A DNA stretch of 64,000 nt, taken from assembly GCA_003586115.2 (NCBI GenBank), contig QVOM02000112.1, forward strand, positions 50,032,212-50,096,211, written 5' to 3'. The DNA is from Salvator merianae. Taxonomy: Eukaryota; Chordata; Lepidosauria; Squamata; Teiidae. Shown here piece after piece: positions 12,801-24,925 of the stretch; position 1 is the stretch's first letter, and each line of letters starts with the position of its first letter. A program made the translations under genes and the position numbers. The notes beneath the pieces are model-generated. The model made no database searches, was not told the origin of the DNA, and saw nothing but the letters and a program-made list of their open reading frames with translations.

Positions 12801-14060
12801 CAGCACACAAAGCGGAGGTTGTTCCCGGTCCAAACTGGAAGATTCAGGCCAACAATTTAAAAATTGCCACAGCCCCATCCTGGCCTACCATCACTGCAGG
12901 GAACCAAAATTCCTCTGCTTTGATGTGGGAGCCTGGGGAAAAAAACTGAACTGGCATTCTGTAGTTGCAAAATGATGCAGGCTCCACACACTACCCAATA
13001 CAGTCCTGTGAACACTGTGGGATTTTACCCTTGTCTGGAGGCACCCTGAAGTACATTGGGTACATCTATGGGAGCTTAAGTGTGTGTGAGAGAGGCAAAG
13101 CATTAAATTTCTTCTCTTTTGTGCTGATGCCTTATTAGGTAGCTCCCACTTTTTTTAACTTTCAGTAAAAACAACAAGGCTACTTGAAAAACTGTAACCC
13201 AATTACCTTGAAAGCAAATTCATGAGGGCGAGTTTCCCAAGTACCTGAAAAGTAATGAGAGGCATTTCCTAATAGTTACATTTTAACCTGAGCTGGAGAC
13301 ATGGACAGATGCTTATAGGCCATTCAGAATTGGGTTATCAGAGTTCAAAACATCCCCCCCGCCAAAGAATACATTTGAGATATATGGCGAGGGGAAGAAT
13401 AGACAGCTTAAAGGCCAGGCTTGGCTACTAGACAAGAAACCATTTGTTTCCAAGTTTCATGATGAATCTGAACCTGAAAATGTCATTTAAAAATGCAAGC
13501 CACTGTTTTTGAGTCATTTGCCACTTTCGGTGGGTTTGCAGTCCTAAGATCCAAAACCAAACTGCACATTATAGGGTTTTTTGTCATTTGTACCATAAAA
13601 GAAGAGGTTAGACTAATACTGAAATACTCTCATACCAGTCTGGTATGTTGTAACTAGTATATTCTGCACTGTTTGGGTCCCTACATCTCAGAAAAGACAT
13701 TCAGAGCTTGATTTTTTAAAAAGGCAACCAAGAATAACAAAAGGGCTCAGGCAAACCTTATACAAAAGGAAATAAAATTTAGGGATGCTGTAGAGGAAGT
13801 GAATTTGGGTTACTACGCCCCCTTCACAAAACCCAGGATCTCACAATGAAGCCAAGAAGTGCAAGATTTAGGATGGATAAAGGAAAGAGCACACAGTGCA
13901 ATGATGCCCGTTATTATCACTACATGTACTGATGGGCACTGATCCAGGTGACTTCAGAAGATCACGCAAAGTCATGAGGGACTAGACTGGCTACTAGTCA
14001 TATTTGTTGCACATCATCTTCTTCTGTAGGTATTTCTGTCAGCAGTTGGTTGGTAATTGT
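9851..14060. other. Intergenic, gene-free; probable MITE remnants at 10640-10990 and 11560-11945
   Basis: About 4.2 kb without a supportable exon. The two remnant regions have family-like words (GCACCATCTGCAGGATG; TTTCCACATCCTAAAAGG ... ATGGAGATGCAGCC) but no certain ends. The remainder is ordinary AT-rich DNA. Confidence 0.45.
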
Positions 14061-14687
14061 GGCCCTTTCCATACTCACTCCTGCTGTTCCAGGGACAGGG
14101 CAAGATGCCCTGTGCCCAAACATCAATCTATATCACTCTGGAACAGGTTGCCACCAAAGCGGAATAGGAGTGTCCACACTCAGACGGCCCATCCCACTCC
14201 AGGCTCAGCTGCTGCCTCCAAAGAACCCTCTGAGGCAATGCAGAGACTCTGAAGGCCAGGAACGTTCATTCCCAGCCTTTGCAGTTTTGGGGAGGGCCCT
14301 TTTCGATAGTGCACCACGTCTGGCATCATTTCAGGCAGCACTTCCTGAAGCACTGCCAAACAAGATCCCCCATCAGATTCGGGCCTCTGGGGATATGCTG
14401 TCTGCATGCCTTCTGCAGTCTGAAATGCAGGCACTGGCCCAGTTGTGGATCTCTTTGAAGAGGTCCATCACTTCCTCCAATGTAGTCCAAGTATGTCAAG
14501 GTGGGGAGAGCCTATTGTGGCTTGTACTAGCATGCAAACAACATGTCCTTATTCCAGAATTTATCCTGAAATAATGTTAAGCGCCAATGGTCCTGTCCCG
14601 CTTCAGAAGCAAACCATCCATCTTGAGACGGGTTGCTTGTTGTGGGACACCCTGTCCTGGAAAAATGACACAAGTGAGAAAAGGCCC
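14061..14687. mobile_element. Family A MITE, about 630 bp
   Basis: The left end GGCCCTTTCCATACTCAC and the right end ACAAGTGAGAAAAGGCCC are inverted. The 174-codon frame at 14050-14574 lies within it and is not a gene. Confidence 0.65.
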
Positions 14688-14881
14688 AAAGACTCCTCAG
14701 AGGTCAAATCATCGGCTGAAAGTTTCCAGAGCTGCATTAAAGAAGGGCAGTCACATTTGCCAACTGAATGAAAGCAAAATGTTTTTATACAAGGAATAAC
14801 TGTAATCAGATTATGAAGTCCACAGGAATACACACACATGTGCACACACACAAATTAAATAAATCCTTTTTATTAAAACTA

Positions 14882-15024
14882 CTCTTCTTCTTCTCTTTCT
14901 TCTCTTTCTTCTTCTTCTTCTCCTTCTCCTTCTTCTTCTCCTTCTTCTTCTTCTTCTTCTTCTTCTTCTTCTCTTTCTTCTTCTTCTTCTTCTTCTCCTT
15001 CTCCTTCTCCTTCTCCTTCTCCTA
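14882..15024 (+). repeat. Polypyrimidine (CTT/CTC)n tract, about 140 bp
   Basis: An unbroken run of C and T in CTT and CTC units. Both strands show long low-complexity frames that are artefacts. Mirror symmetry makes triplex (H-DNA) formation possible. Confidence 0.95.
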
Positions 15025-16391
15025 CCTCTGGAAATTCATTAGTGATCATTTTATTTGCATGGTGACTTTGCATGGCTGAGGGCGGTTTTGAACTCTTGTT
15101 CCAAAATTTCAAACATTGTACTGCACTGTCTATTGTATACCTACGCTTGTAGCCTTTCTTGCATGCACAAATAGTGTAAAATGTAAGCATCTGCATGCAC
15201 ATACCTTGATAACTTAATCAAAAGAATTTCTCACAAATAATAAGAAACTATTTGCAATTCAATTCACAAATGATTTCATCATTTATCTTAACAAAACGAT
15301 TTTCTGTGTAAGGAAACATAATGCAGATGAATACATACTTTCAAGGCAATCCCTTCCCATATTCTCATCAAGATAAGTATTTGCTGCCCTCATGTGGTCC
15401 CATACTCCTTTTTTTTTTTTTAATGCTAACCATAGTTATGTTTAACTCATTCCAAAGGTTTAAAATAAATTGTAGAGATTGTAGAGAAATTCAGGCCACT
15501 CAATTATTCAGCTTCTGTATAGGAAAATATGTCTCCCAGCTCCTCGGACCTGCATGTATATTACATTTTAGATTTTTATGATGTATTTATTATACTTCCT
15601 TTTCATACTACAAAATCTAAGTGCTGGAGTACCAAACCCCTTTCTAAAAGCAGGGTACTGTATTTTGCATTTACACCCCTGCCTATCTTTCTAAGAATTC
15701 ATTGTCATGAATATAATTTTCCTCTCCACCTTACTTTCAAAACTCTGTGAGGTATATTACACCAGGAAGCATCGATGCAGAGTGTGCTTTGATGACTGGG
15801 TACAGATTTGAACTTGGATAATTCCACATCGGCCAGTATATTGGATGAGCAAGCATACTAGAAGTCTCTCTTCTACACACTGCTTCAGTTTAAGGCCCCA
15901 GATGGGATGTCTTCTAAGATTTGCAAAGGTAAAATGGGATGAAATACAATGGCCACTCCCAAAATTTAGAAGTTCCCAGAAAGGAGTAGACCCGATTAAG
16001 AGAAGGAACGGAAAACAATTCAATCTTCTTATGTTTCACTGGATTGTTGGTTCCCTTAACATTGAAAGAAATGATTTTTAGCTTAGATGTTTCCAGAGAG
16101 AAAGAGAAATACTAAAGACACTAGTAATATAACTACAACTTCTCTGGGTCACTATGGGAGTTAACAGAATAGAGGCTGGTTCTAAACACAAACAGTTTGA
16201 ACAAACCCACAAAAACCCTGTCTAGAGGAAAGGGAACCTCTTAGAGCCCTGAGAGACCCCAAAGAACATTATTCTACTTCCCTCAGAAGTGAACATTAGG
16301 AGTGAAAAAAAGCTAGACATCAAACTTTCATTATACTAGTGGGCTGATAAGCCATTTAAGTTGACAAAGTCTGTGTGAAAACCAAAACAAA
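15025..16391. other. Intergenic, no gene recognised
   Basis: AT-rich sequence with a poly-T run near 15410. No exon or bounded repeat is recognised. Confidence 0.5.
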
Positions 16392-16808
16392 GGGCCTGTG
16401 CTTCCACATTTTGCAGAGGCCCTAGCAATCTGGGAGTAGGTACAGCCACTCCCAATCACGAATAGCTGTGCAGCACAAAATTGTGCTCCACAGCTGTGCC
16501 GGGACCAGCTAGACTGCTCCCAATACACAGCATTCACACCTACTTCCTGGTGCAAACACTGCAAGTCATGCTGTGGCATGGCACGGCTGTGACTGCAGAA
16601 TCGCACGCCATGTCTCTGGTCATCATGGCAGGGGCCAGATGTTCCCCTGGCCACTGTCATGGCAGGGTGGCCAGCATTCGCACTGCGAGTACTGGAAGCC
16701 CATTTCTGGGATGTTACAGCCCTCACAGTGCTGATAGCCACTGCATTCCACTGGGACAGTTCCACTTTAGAATGTTCGGATTCAAACATTCCAAGGTGGA
16801 AAGTGCAA
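16392..16808. mobile_element. Family B MITE
   Basis: It begins GGGCCTGTGCTTCCACATTT and ends ACATTCCAAGGTGGAAAGTGC. The interior CACAGCTGTGCCGGGACCAG and TTCACACCTACTTCCTGG is shared with 21158-21597, 24679-24925 and 29828-30245. Open frames on both strands here are within the element. Confidence 0.7.
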
Positions 16809-17274
16809 AACAGCTCATAACCTCAGTGCTGCCTAAGTTAAGGGTGAACATTTGCAGCCTAATATGAAGAAACTTACCTAAGCATGTAGATGAATGTTCA
16901 AGAATACAAAAAAAGAAAAACCTTAGGGTCCTATACTCTATAAAAACACTTTCAAAATAAATGAACAATAATTATATAACAACACAACATGACTGTATAT
17001 TATAAAATGAGATGCCATCCAGGTCCCTCACTTTTAAGCTGGACAGTACATCTTGTAAAGTTATAAGATATATAGTTGCTAGCCAAAATGTGATGTGACC
17101 AGTGTGAGAGGAGTTGGACATATGCTCCTTTTAGACATATTATATAAATTAAATTATAGATAATTATAGATATATATAATACCATTGCAGCTCCTGCTAA
17201 TTATACCACACAAACTCATTATATGGAAAGCTATAGACTTAGGTTAGAATAGCCAATAACTTTCTATTGTTCAG

Positions 17275-19560
17275 TTCAGTTTAGTTTATTGATTAGTCTT
17301 TCAACCATATCAAATTTACAAATTAGAACATATAATCATAACATGTGTAAAATCATAATTCAAAAGAAGAGTAACGTAATTATCTATCCCCATCCCCGTT
17401 TCCCTATGCCACATTCTGATCAATGAATGATTTCCTAAATCGGACAGCCTTAACAAAAAATAGGGCTACCCTGTAAGTTATCTGAATGTTTTCTCCCCGA
17501 AGAAAATAAGTCAGTTTACTTTCTACATTGCAATGGTTTACCTTTTGTAAATGGGGGCCCAGAGAAGTTGTTCTAATTGAAGAATAGAGCTGACAAAAAA
17601 ACAGGTTATGGGAGAGATCTTCAACCGCTGGCATGCCACAAACACACAACCTTTCATTGTATGGCACCTGTTGGTACCTCCCCAGCTTCACCATGGAATC
17701 AAATAATTCAAAAACTTTCTATTGAATGAACTAATAATAACCAAACCATATGTTATATTATGGAATGAGGCAAAAGCTTGACCTCCCAGTCCTCACATTT
17801 AAATTTGTGTAGGTCCTGAGAGGCCAAGAAATAATAACTACAGTTTGATCCACTATAATTCAGTAAGGAGATAGAGGTCCTGGTCTCAAGCTTCATTAAA
17901 ATAAAAGTATATTAATTTAATTCATAATACTAATTATATGTCATTTCATTATAAATTCTATGGATTATATAATACATAAAATCAAAAAGGGTGTAAATTG
18001 GGTTATCACATTAGAATTCCTATAGAACATATACTATATAAGACCACTATGGTAAGCAGCAAGGATCAAGGCTAATTCATTAAAGCTCCTATGAATTACA
18101 AATTACTGTAAACCAGTGTATAAGAGCAAAGAATCAAAAGCATTTCATTAGTAAGAATCAAAGGATTTCATTATAATTACTATAAGATATATATTATATA
18201 AGCTCATTGTACTTAACATCAAGAATCAAAAGTAATTCACTATAACTCCACCAAATTACAAAATACATAAAGCCAATATACAACTGGTAGAGAATCATAA
18301 GCATTTCATTAAGTATCTAAAAATTATATGGTGTATGAATTCATTAAATCTGAAAAGGCAGAATGAAGAAAGATTTAACACTGCCATCTTGAGCTGTCAA
18401 AAGTGATAACAAAAAGGCTTAGAAGAACCTTAAATGCAATTCATCTAATCACTAAGAACAATGAACTGGAACCACTGAATCAAAGCATTGGGACAAATAT
18501 TTGTCCCAGTATCCAAAACAAGCTAGAATATATATTCAGCTAAAAGTATTGATTCCGAATTAGTAAATCAACAGTGCTCTTTAGAAAATAAGGCCAGAAT
18601 GGTGTTTTCTACAGAAGGTCTTTATTTCAGTCTTTGATCTTTTTGAAACCAACTTAAAGGTTCTGAAGTGAAGTGGGTGTTATTGGAGCACTGATCAGAT
18701 GTGGTCAACTTCAAAGGGGTAAGGCCCAAGTCTTGTAGAACTTGTTTCACCTCCTCCTCTGTTGATGCCTTCTAGGTCTTACTGTTTAATTGGTCTATTA
18801 CAACAGAAGGCAATATCCATCAGAATTTTACCCTAGCTGAGAATAAGGTAGAAGTTAGATGCCTGAGACATCTCCATTTTTGATGGTTTCAGAAGCTAAG
18901 TCCTGAAGGATTAGTATTTTAATACTTTCATAATATAATTCTGGTTTAGCACAGAGCACAATATAAATTCTGCTTTTGAGTGAGAATCATTTAAAAGCAA
19001 TGGTTATATCTCTTGGCCTTCCATCCTGATCCAGAGCAGTGCCCACACTATATTGGGTTTATCTATTTCCTCTTCCTTCTCTGCGATGTCAGGGAGGGTG
19101 TGAGCAAATCAAGACAATAAGAAGCAAGGTAAATTAGGAGCCTCCGTTTGTTCTCTAAAACCTTGAAAACAAATATTAACCCTTCATTTTCTGTTTTGTA
19201 AATCCATAAGCTGCTCAGTCAAATTAATGAATCCATCTTGTAAGGATTTTAGTAGAATTAGCAACTGCGGAATTCATGACTTTGGAGGCCTCTCGCTATG
19301 TTTCTGTCAATTTTGAAGGAGCTAACACCTTGAGTAAAGCCATCTCAGAATGGATCGATTCAAAAGAAGATTTTAAATCTGCCACTAAAGAGGACTCTAA
19401 GTACTCCAATTTTTCATCCAACAGCTTCAAGAAAGTGGAAGTGATCAGCTCAGCTTTAGCAGTCATGTGATTAGGGTTGGATCCAGCAGTTTCTGCCACA
19501 GCAGAACCTGCCTTAAACCATCTTAATAGTCTTCTTCCCCCCAAAGCCAACTGGCACTGG
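17275..19560 (-). pseudogene. Degenerate non-LTR retrotransposon (clade uncertain)
   Basis: On the minus strand, 17404-17694 encodes a Cys/His motif (CVCGMPAVEDLSHNLFFC) of the type found at the C-terminus of some LINE polyproteins. At 19296-19550 a frame rich in Leu, Glu and Lys (ITSTFLKLLDEKLEYLESSL) resembles a LINE ORF1 coiled coil. AATAAA in the reverse sense lies near 17290. The element is internally deleted; no reverse transcriptase core remains. Most of 17,700-19,250 has no preserved frame. The pairing of these two pieces into one element is inference. Confidence 0.4.
17990..18345. repeat. Diverged tandem repeat, about 165-bp period, two copies
   Basis: The words ATATACTATATAAG, AGCAAGGATCAA, GAATCAAAAGCATTTCATTA recur as ATATATTATATAAG, ATCAAGAATCAA, GAATCATAAGCATTTCATTA about 165-170 bp later. 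Confidence 0.6.
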
Positions 19561-21157
19561 CTCTTTATTTTATTAATTTTTGCTATTTTAACAGCTAATT
19601 AAAAGTGTAGGGAGAGACTCTGCAGTATGCCCAACCTGAATTTGCAAAAATTGTGAGGCTTCCCAGAACCTGGACTTCATAATTGAAAAATAACAGCTAA
19701 TCAACCCAGCAAAGTGCGGGACACCCACATTCCTATATGATCACGCATGCACGCTCTTCAATACCATTTCTTTTTTATTATTATTAACCTTAACATGCTA
19801 TTGGCTTTTTTTGACTGCAGATGCACATTCATTGAACTGTCTACCATTATTCCATGATCTCTTCGCTGATCAGTTAAAGCCAGCTTTGATCTCACTAGAG
19901 TAATTTTTCACTCCAATGTGCATTACTCTCATAGATGCCAGTCCCCCAATATACTTTTGTGGGGCTGTTCATGATCCCTTTCTAGCACTCAGAACAATTT
20001 GATGTCATCTGCAAGCTTGGCTATTTTGCTAGACACGCCTAAGTAATATCTCCACTTCGGGGTGGAGGCACCACAAATGGAGAAGGTGTTATAGAAAGAA
20101 GGCAACCTCCTCATCTCCATTTTGGAGCAAGGAGGTGCTGTGGAGTTACTCCTCCTCTTTGAGGAACCCACTTAAAATGGAGACAGGGCTCCAGTGGGCA
20201 CCTTCTTCAATCAGCAGAGGTGCCCCAGTTAGGTAACTGGAGAAAAATGTTTAAAAGCACTGGTCTCAGGACAGAAACTGTAGGAGACTGCACTTTTTAC
20301 ACTTTTTTCACTATGAGAAATTCCTACTCCTTCTTACTATTCCTTAGCCAGTTGCTTAGCCACTCTATAAGTGGACCTGCCTTTTATCCCATGATCGTTA
20401 AGCTTCCTGAGAAATCTTTGATAAGGGAATTTATCAAATGCTTTCTGAAAACCTAAGTAGACAATATCTCCTGCATCACCCTTATCCACCAGTTTATTGA
20501 TAGACTCAAAAAATTCTAGAAGATTAGTTACAGAAACCATGTTGGCTATCTCTGAGCAGGGCCTGTGCCTTCAAATGCTTGGTGATCCTATCCATAATGG
20601 TTTCCACTGTCTTTCCTAGAACAGATGCTAAGCTGACAGGTCTTTATTTCCTCAGGTCTCCCTTTGAGCCTTTTTTGAAAATTGGAATTACATTGCCATC
20701 TTCCAGTCCTCAACTATGCAAGCACTCTGGTGATAAGTTGCATATTTTTGGAATTCCACTATCTCTATTTTGAGCTCTTTAAGAACTCTTGGGTGGATTT
20801 CATCAGGTCCTGGTAATTTCTTGGTGCTTAATTTGTCAATAAGCAATAAACCCTACCACTTTTCTTGTCACCACTATTTCCTTCAGTTCATTTGACTCCT
20901 TTCCAAAGGACAGGAGTTCAGGTTCAGGGACCTGCCTCAGGTACTCTTCTGTGAAATTTGATACAAAGAATTACTTTAGCTTCTCTGCAATGTCTTTTTC
21001 TCCTCTCAGCACACCTTTGACACTCTCATGATCTAAGGGGCCAACTGCCTCCCTAGCTGGCTTCGTACTTCTAATATAGTTTTAAAATCTTTTATTATCT
21101 ATCTTTATGCTTTTTGCACCATGCTCCTCAAATTTCCTTTTAATTTCTCTCACTGGG

Positions 21158-21597
21158 CCTGTTCGCACTTAAGTGCTAGAGAACAGAGGACTAGTTTGCA
21201 CTTAAGTGCTGGTGAGCACAGTGCACCTGCATTTTGCAGAGGTTCTAGCAATCAGGAGCGTGTGCAGACGCTCCCAAATGCTACCAGCTTTGGACAACAA
21301 AATTGTAGCCCACAGCTGTACCAGGAGCAGCTGGACTGCTCCTAGTACACAGTGTTCACACCTACTTCCTGGAGCAAACGCTGCAGGCCGCGGTGTGGCT
21401 GTGGCTGTGGCTGTGCAGTCGCACAACACATTCCCAGTCACCATGGCAGTGGCCAGAAATTTCTGCAGCCGCTGTCATGGCAGGGTGACCAGCATTCACA
21501 CTGCGAGTGCTGGAAGCCTTTTTCCAGTGCAGGAACTATTCCACCTTGGAATATTTGGATTCCAACATTCCAAGGTGGAATGTGGGAAAAGGCCCAC
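21158..21597. mobile_element. Family B MITE inserted in the CR1-like LINE
   Basis: The left end is CTGGGCCTGTTCGCACTTAA and the right end GGAATGTGGGAAAAGGCCC. LINE sequence continues on both sides. Confidence 0.75.
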
Positions 21598-21821
21598 TGT
21601 CTCCTTCCATTTCTTTTGCCAAAGTTTATGTCCTCTCTTGTTTCCTTCACTAGGACAATCCTTTCACTTAAAAGATACTTTCTTGCCTTAATAGCTTCCC
21701 TGACAATGCCAGTTAACCATAGAGGCATCTTCTTGGCCCTGTAAGTTCTTTTATTATTTTTATGAATAAATTTTAACTGGACCTCTGTGATTGTGGTTTT
21801 AATTAACTGCCAAACTAGCTC

Positions 21822-22118
21822 CCAGACTGCAGCATTCGCACCTGCTTCCAGTTGTGAACACTGTGAGGCTGGGGTTGGGGCTGGGGTTGGGGCTGAGGCT
21901 GCACAGTCACACACCACAACCTGCTCACCATGCCAACAGCCAGACATTTCCATGGCCACTGTTGTGGTCAATAGACATGCATTCACACTACAAGGGCTGA
22001 AGGTCCAGGATAGAGTCATTCTAGCACTCACAGTGTGAATGGCCCCCACACCACTGGGTCTTGACCAGTTTTGAATGGTATAATTATACCATTCTAGCCT
22101 ACTCAGTGCAAAAAGGTC
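21822..22118. mobile_element. Family B MITE, left-truncated
   Basis: GCAGCATTCGCACCTGCTTCC to AGTGCAAAAAGGTCC matches the right two thirds of the family; a GGGGTTGGGGCTG microrepeat lies inside (21872-21895). Confidence 0.6.
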
Positions 22119-22159
22119 CAAAGTATACTTAATCCAAAGTAGGACCTCTCAAATTGCCA

Positions 22160-24304
22160 AGTTATACTTCCCGTTATGCATCAAAAAGAAACTTCAGATT
22201 TATCTCAAAAAGCCAGTAATGATATTAAAAATAAAAATATATATGATTTAAGTGTAGTTCAGGATCACTTCTAAATTTTCTTTTTTACAGTCCTTTTCTA
22301 CAGCTTTTCTGTGCTTTCCAAATTGATTACATCAATGTGAATTATGACAAAGGAACCAAGCACAAGACACTGACATTAGTTACGTTGGGTAAAATACACC
22401 CAAGGAAGATTTTGTGGGAAATGAAATGTTACAAAGCACAATGCATAGTAAATGGTTGTGTCACTAGAAGTTTTAATGTTGTAGTTCTCAAAATTACAGA
22501 CAGAACAGTCATTTTCCAATTGCCTGGAGGAGTTAGATACACTGGAAAGCCATTATAGGTACAATTAACGTCAGAAAAGAAAACCATAGCTGTAAAAGAA
22601 AAATATCTAAAGTGGTGATATTTTCTAGAATTCTCACCAGTTATGGCATCTGTACAAGCTAGGGACCATGTACCCAAAATACAGGCTATGGAGTATTATA
22701 TTATTTTAAATTTCTTGTCCATTGTTGCATTATTTCTCTAGATGTGGTTTGTTTCCCGCTCACATTCTGTTAGATAATTCTATTGTTAAGCTTAGTTTTG
22801 CTATTCTCAAATCAAAATTGATAGAGTGGGGGAATTAAATTTCTTGAGGGTACCATGCATAACAATTAAATCAAAATCAAGATGCTGGACTTGATGGGCT
22901 GTGGTCTTTCTTCCAAGAAAACCAAAACCTAACAACTTCTGATTTATTGGTTAATGCCTCTTTCTGGACATATTTCCTAAGCAAGGCTTTTATTCATTTG
23001 GTTAGTTTTACACAATAGATTGTAGTAGTAGTAGTAGTAGTAGTAGTCATTGTCATAGTAGTAGTAGTATTCAGAAGAATTCACAGTCACAGACTGGATC
23101 AAACTCAACAGTTCAAGTCCTAACCAAAGACTTAAGAGCCATTATGATACTAGAGAACAGAAATTATTATTCTTATACAATGTGGTATCACAGTTGCAGG
23201 TTCTTTAGCTAATGACGGCCTTTATTTTGCATCAAGTTCTTCCCAAGAACTTAAGATGCATAAGATGTGTGCGGATCCAAGCAGTATGGCCTTCTGCAGT
23301 TGACCAATGGAGATTTTGACATGCAGACGTTCTAAGGGCCAACCAAATGTTTTTGGTATGAAATCCAGTGTACCAATAACCACTGAAACCACAGCTGCTG
23401 GCTAGTGCCATAGTTTTTAATTTTGATCTTCAAATCATGATATTTTGTGATCTTCTCAAGTTCTTGGTCTTCTATTATTATTGTTATTGTTGTTATTGTT
23501 ATTACTACTATTGCTGTAAGAGAAAAGGCAGATTAAAATTGAGAAAGCACTAAACAATTCTGGGCATTTAATCAGTGAGGATGATTAATACAGAACAAAA
23601 AAGCTAGCTGAGTATTTAATCAGCAACATGATGTTGAATAGTGGTTTGCGTGACACCAGTATCTCAATATACTCCTAGACACAACCTAGGATCAAACTGA
23701 ACAGCATGTAAAACATTCCATACTTATTTTCTCCACTTGCCGTTTAATATTGAAAAAATTAAGTCTGAGCATTTCTTCTGTGCCAAAATAAATAGCTGAT
23801 TTGGAAATTCCACATTACCTTACAAGAAAGAAGAAATGCATCAGTTGTTTCTGTCTAGAACTAGGGATAACAAATTTATATATCACAGGTTACGTATCCA
23901 TTGTATGCTACATGTGATAAACATCTTTGAGAAATGATACAAGGCTTTTTTTAGATTCTATTTTTTTAAAAATGGACATGGATTCTGAGATCATGAATAA
24001 GCAGGAAATATTTCTAGTCCTTTGTTTAAAATGTACAATAATTCAAATATTTTGCATATCTTAATTTCTTATTTTAAATTGTGCTGTTCAATACATGCTT
24101 TATTAGTGCCAAACACCAGCTAAAATGAACACATCATGCAAGACTGATGCTAATAATAAAATAAAGTTAAAATAACAAAAAGAAAGGTTGGTTTTTAAAT
24201 TTTTATTAAAATAAGTTTGCTGTTCTTGTAATTACTAAAAAAAAAATAAAGATTTGTGATTACAGCCCACCAATTGTACAATTATCATGTTAACAACTGA
24301 AATG
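22160..24304. other. Intergenic with (TAG)n near 23022-23070
   Basis: A TAG trinucleotide run, interrupted once, and a short GTT/ATT run near 23470-23510. A retroelement-tail fragment (GATGCTGGACTTGATGGGC) lies at 22880. No gene is seen. Confidence 0.6.
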
Positions 24305-24535
24305 TCTACCATACTTGCTGCATCCACACATTTTTAAAAAGCAACTCAAAAACACCTTAGAGATGGTAGTGTATAGCCCTGGTGTTCTCATCCCATCTCT
24401 AATCCATCATCTTTAGCCTAAAATATTCATGAGCAGAGCGGGGACAGACTGGCATGTGAATGATCCCACCTGTGAACCATCTCTAACACCCTTCAGAGAT
24501 GCTTTTTTTTTTACTATGTGTGAACACAGCCTTAG
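24305..24535. mobile_element. Family C MITE
   Basis: The left side GCTGCATCCACACATTTTT mirrors the right side TATGTGTGAACACAGCC; ACACCTTAGAGATGG mirrors CCATCTCTAACACCC inside. Confidence 0.6.
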
Positions 24536-24678
24536 CCACTGATACTAACAATATCAATTTAATTACTTTATCATTGATACCAAAGGAGGACCAGAATGAG
24601 AATGTCAGATGCGTTGCTGTTGTGAAATCCTTCTTTCCGAGCCATTTCGGTGAAGGGACCTTTGTGTGAATCTCGGAG

Positions 24679-24925
24679 TCTGTTCGCACTTACCCAGTAG
24701 TGATCATGGAGACACGTACTGCTGAAGTGCATCTACACTCCACCACATCCGCAGCATCCGGGAGTGTCTGCAGACACTCCCAGATGCTACTAATTGTGGA
24801 CAGCTAAAACACTGTCCACAGCTGGACCAGGAGCAGCTGAATTGCTCCCAGTCAGCAGCATTCACACCTTCTTTCAGGGGCAAATGCTGCAAGGCAGCGA
24901 TGCAGCACAGCTGCACAGTCACTGA
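24679..24925. mobile_element. Family B MITE, right-truncated
   Basis: It starts GTCTGTTCGCACTTACCCAG; the interior CACAGCTGGACCAGGAGCAG and TTCACACCTTCTTTCAG are the family core. Confidence 0.6.

Larger units (their letters stand above)
19790..22150 (-). pseudogene. CR1-like LINE, decayed and interrupted by two family B MITEs
   Basis: Minus-strand translation around 20337-20540 gives GDAGDIVYLGFQKAFDK, the start of a CR1-type reverse transcriptase fingers/palm region. At 21600-21790 it gives MPLWLTGIVREAIKARK, the pre-RT segment of the same kind of ORF2. Two MITEs (21158-21597, 21822-22118) split it, and about 20040-20225 is another unidentified insertion. Stops and frameshifts throughout make it inactive. 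The apparent 227-codon frame at 21438-22121 is a LINE-MITE chimera. Confidence 0.75.

Noticed and set aside
14050..14574. 174-codon plus-strand frame
   Set aside because: It lies within a family A MITE and has overlapping open frames on both strands.
14768..15202. Poly-Phe and poly-Glu frames
   Set aside because: Translation of the CTT/CTC simple repeat.
16331..16867. Two long opposing frames of 152 and 128 codons
   Set aside because: Both are contained in or near a family B MITE, a non-coding element repeated elsewhere in the window.
21438..22121. 227-codon minus-strand frame
   Set aside because: It joins CR1 polyprotein pieces to MITE sequence; the boundaries match the transposon insertions, so it is a chance chimera.
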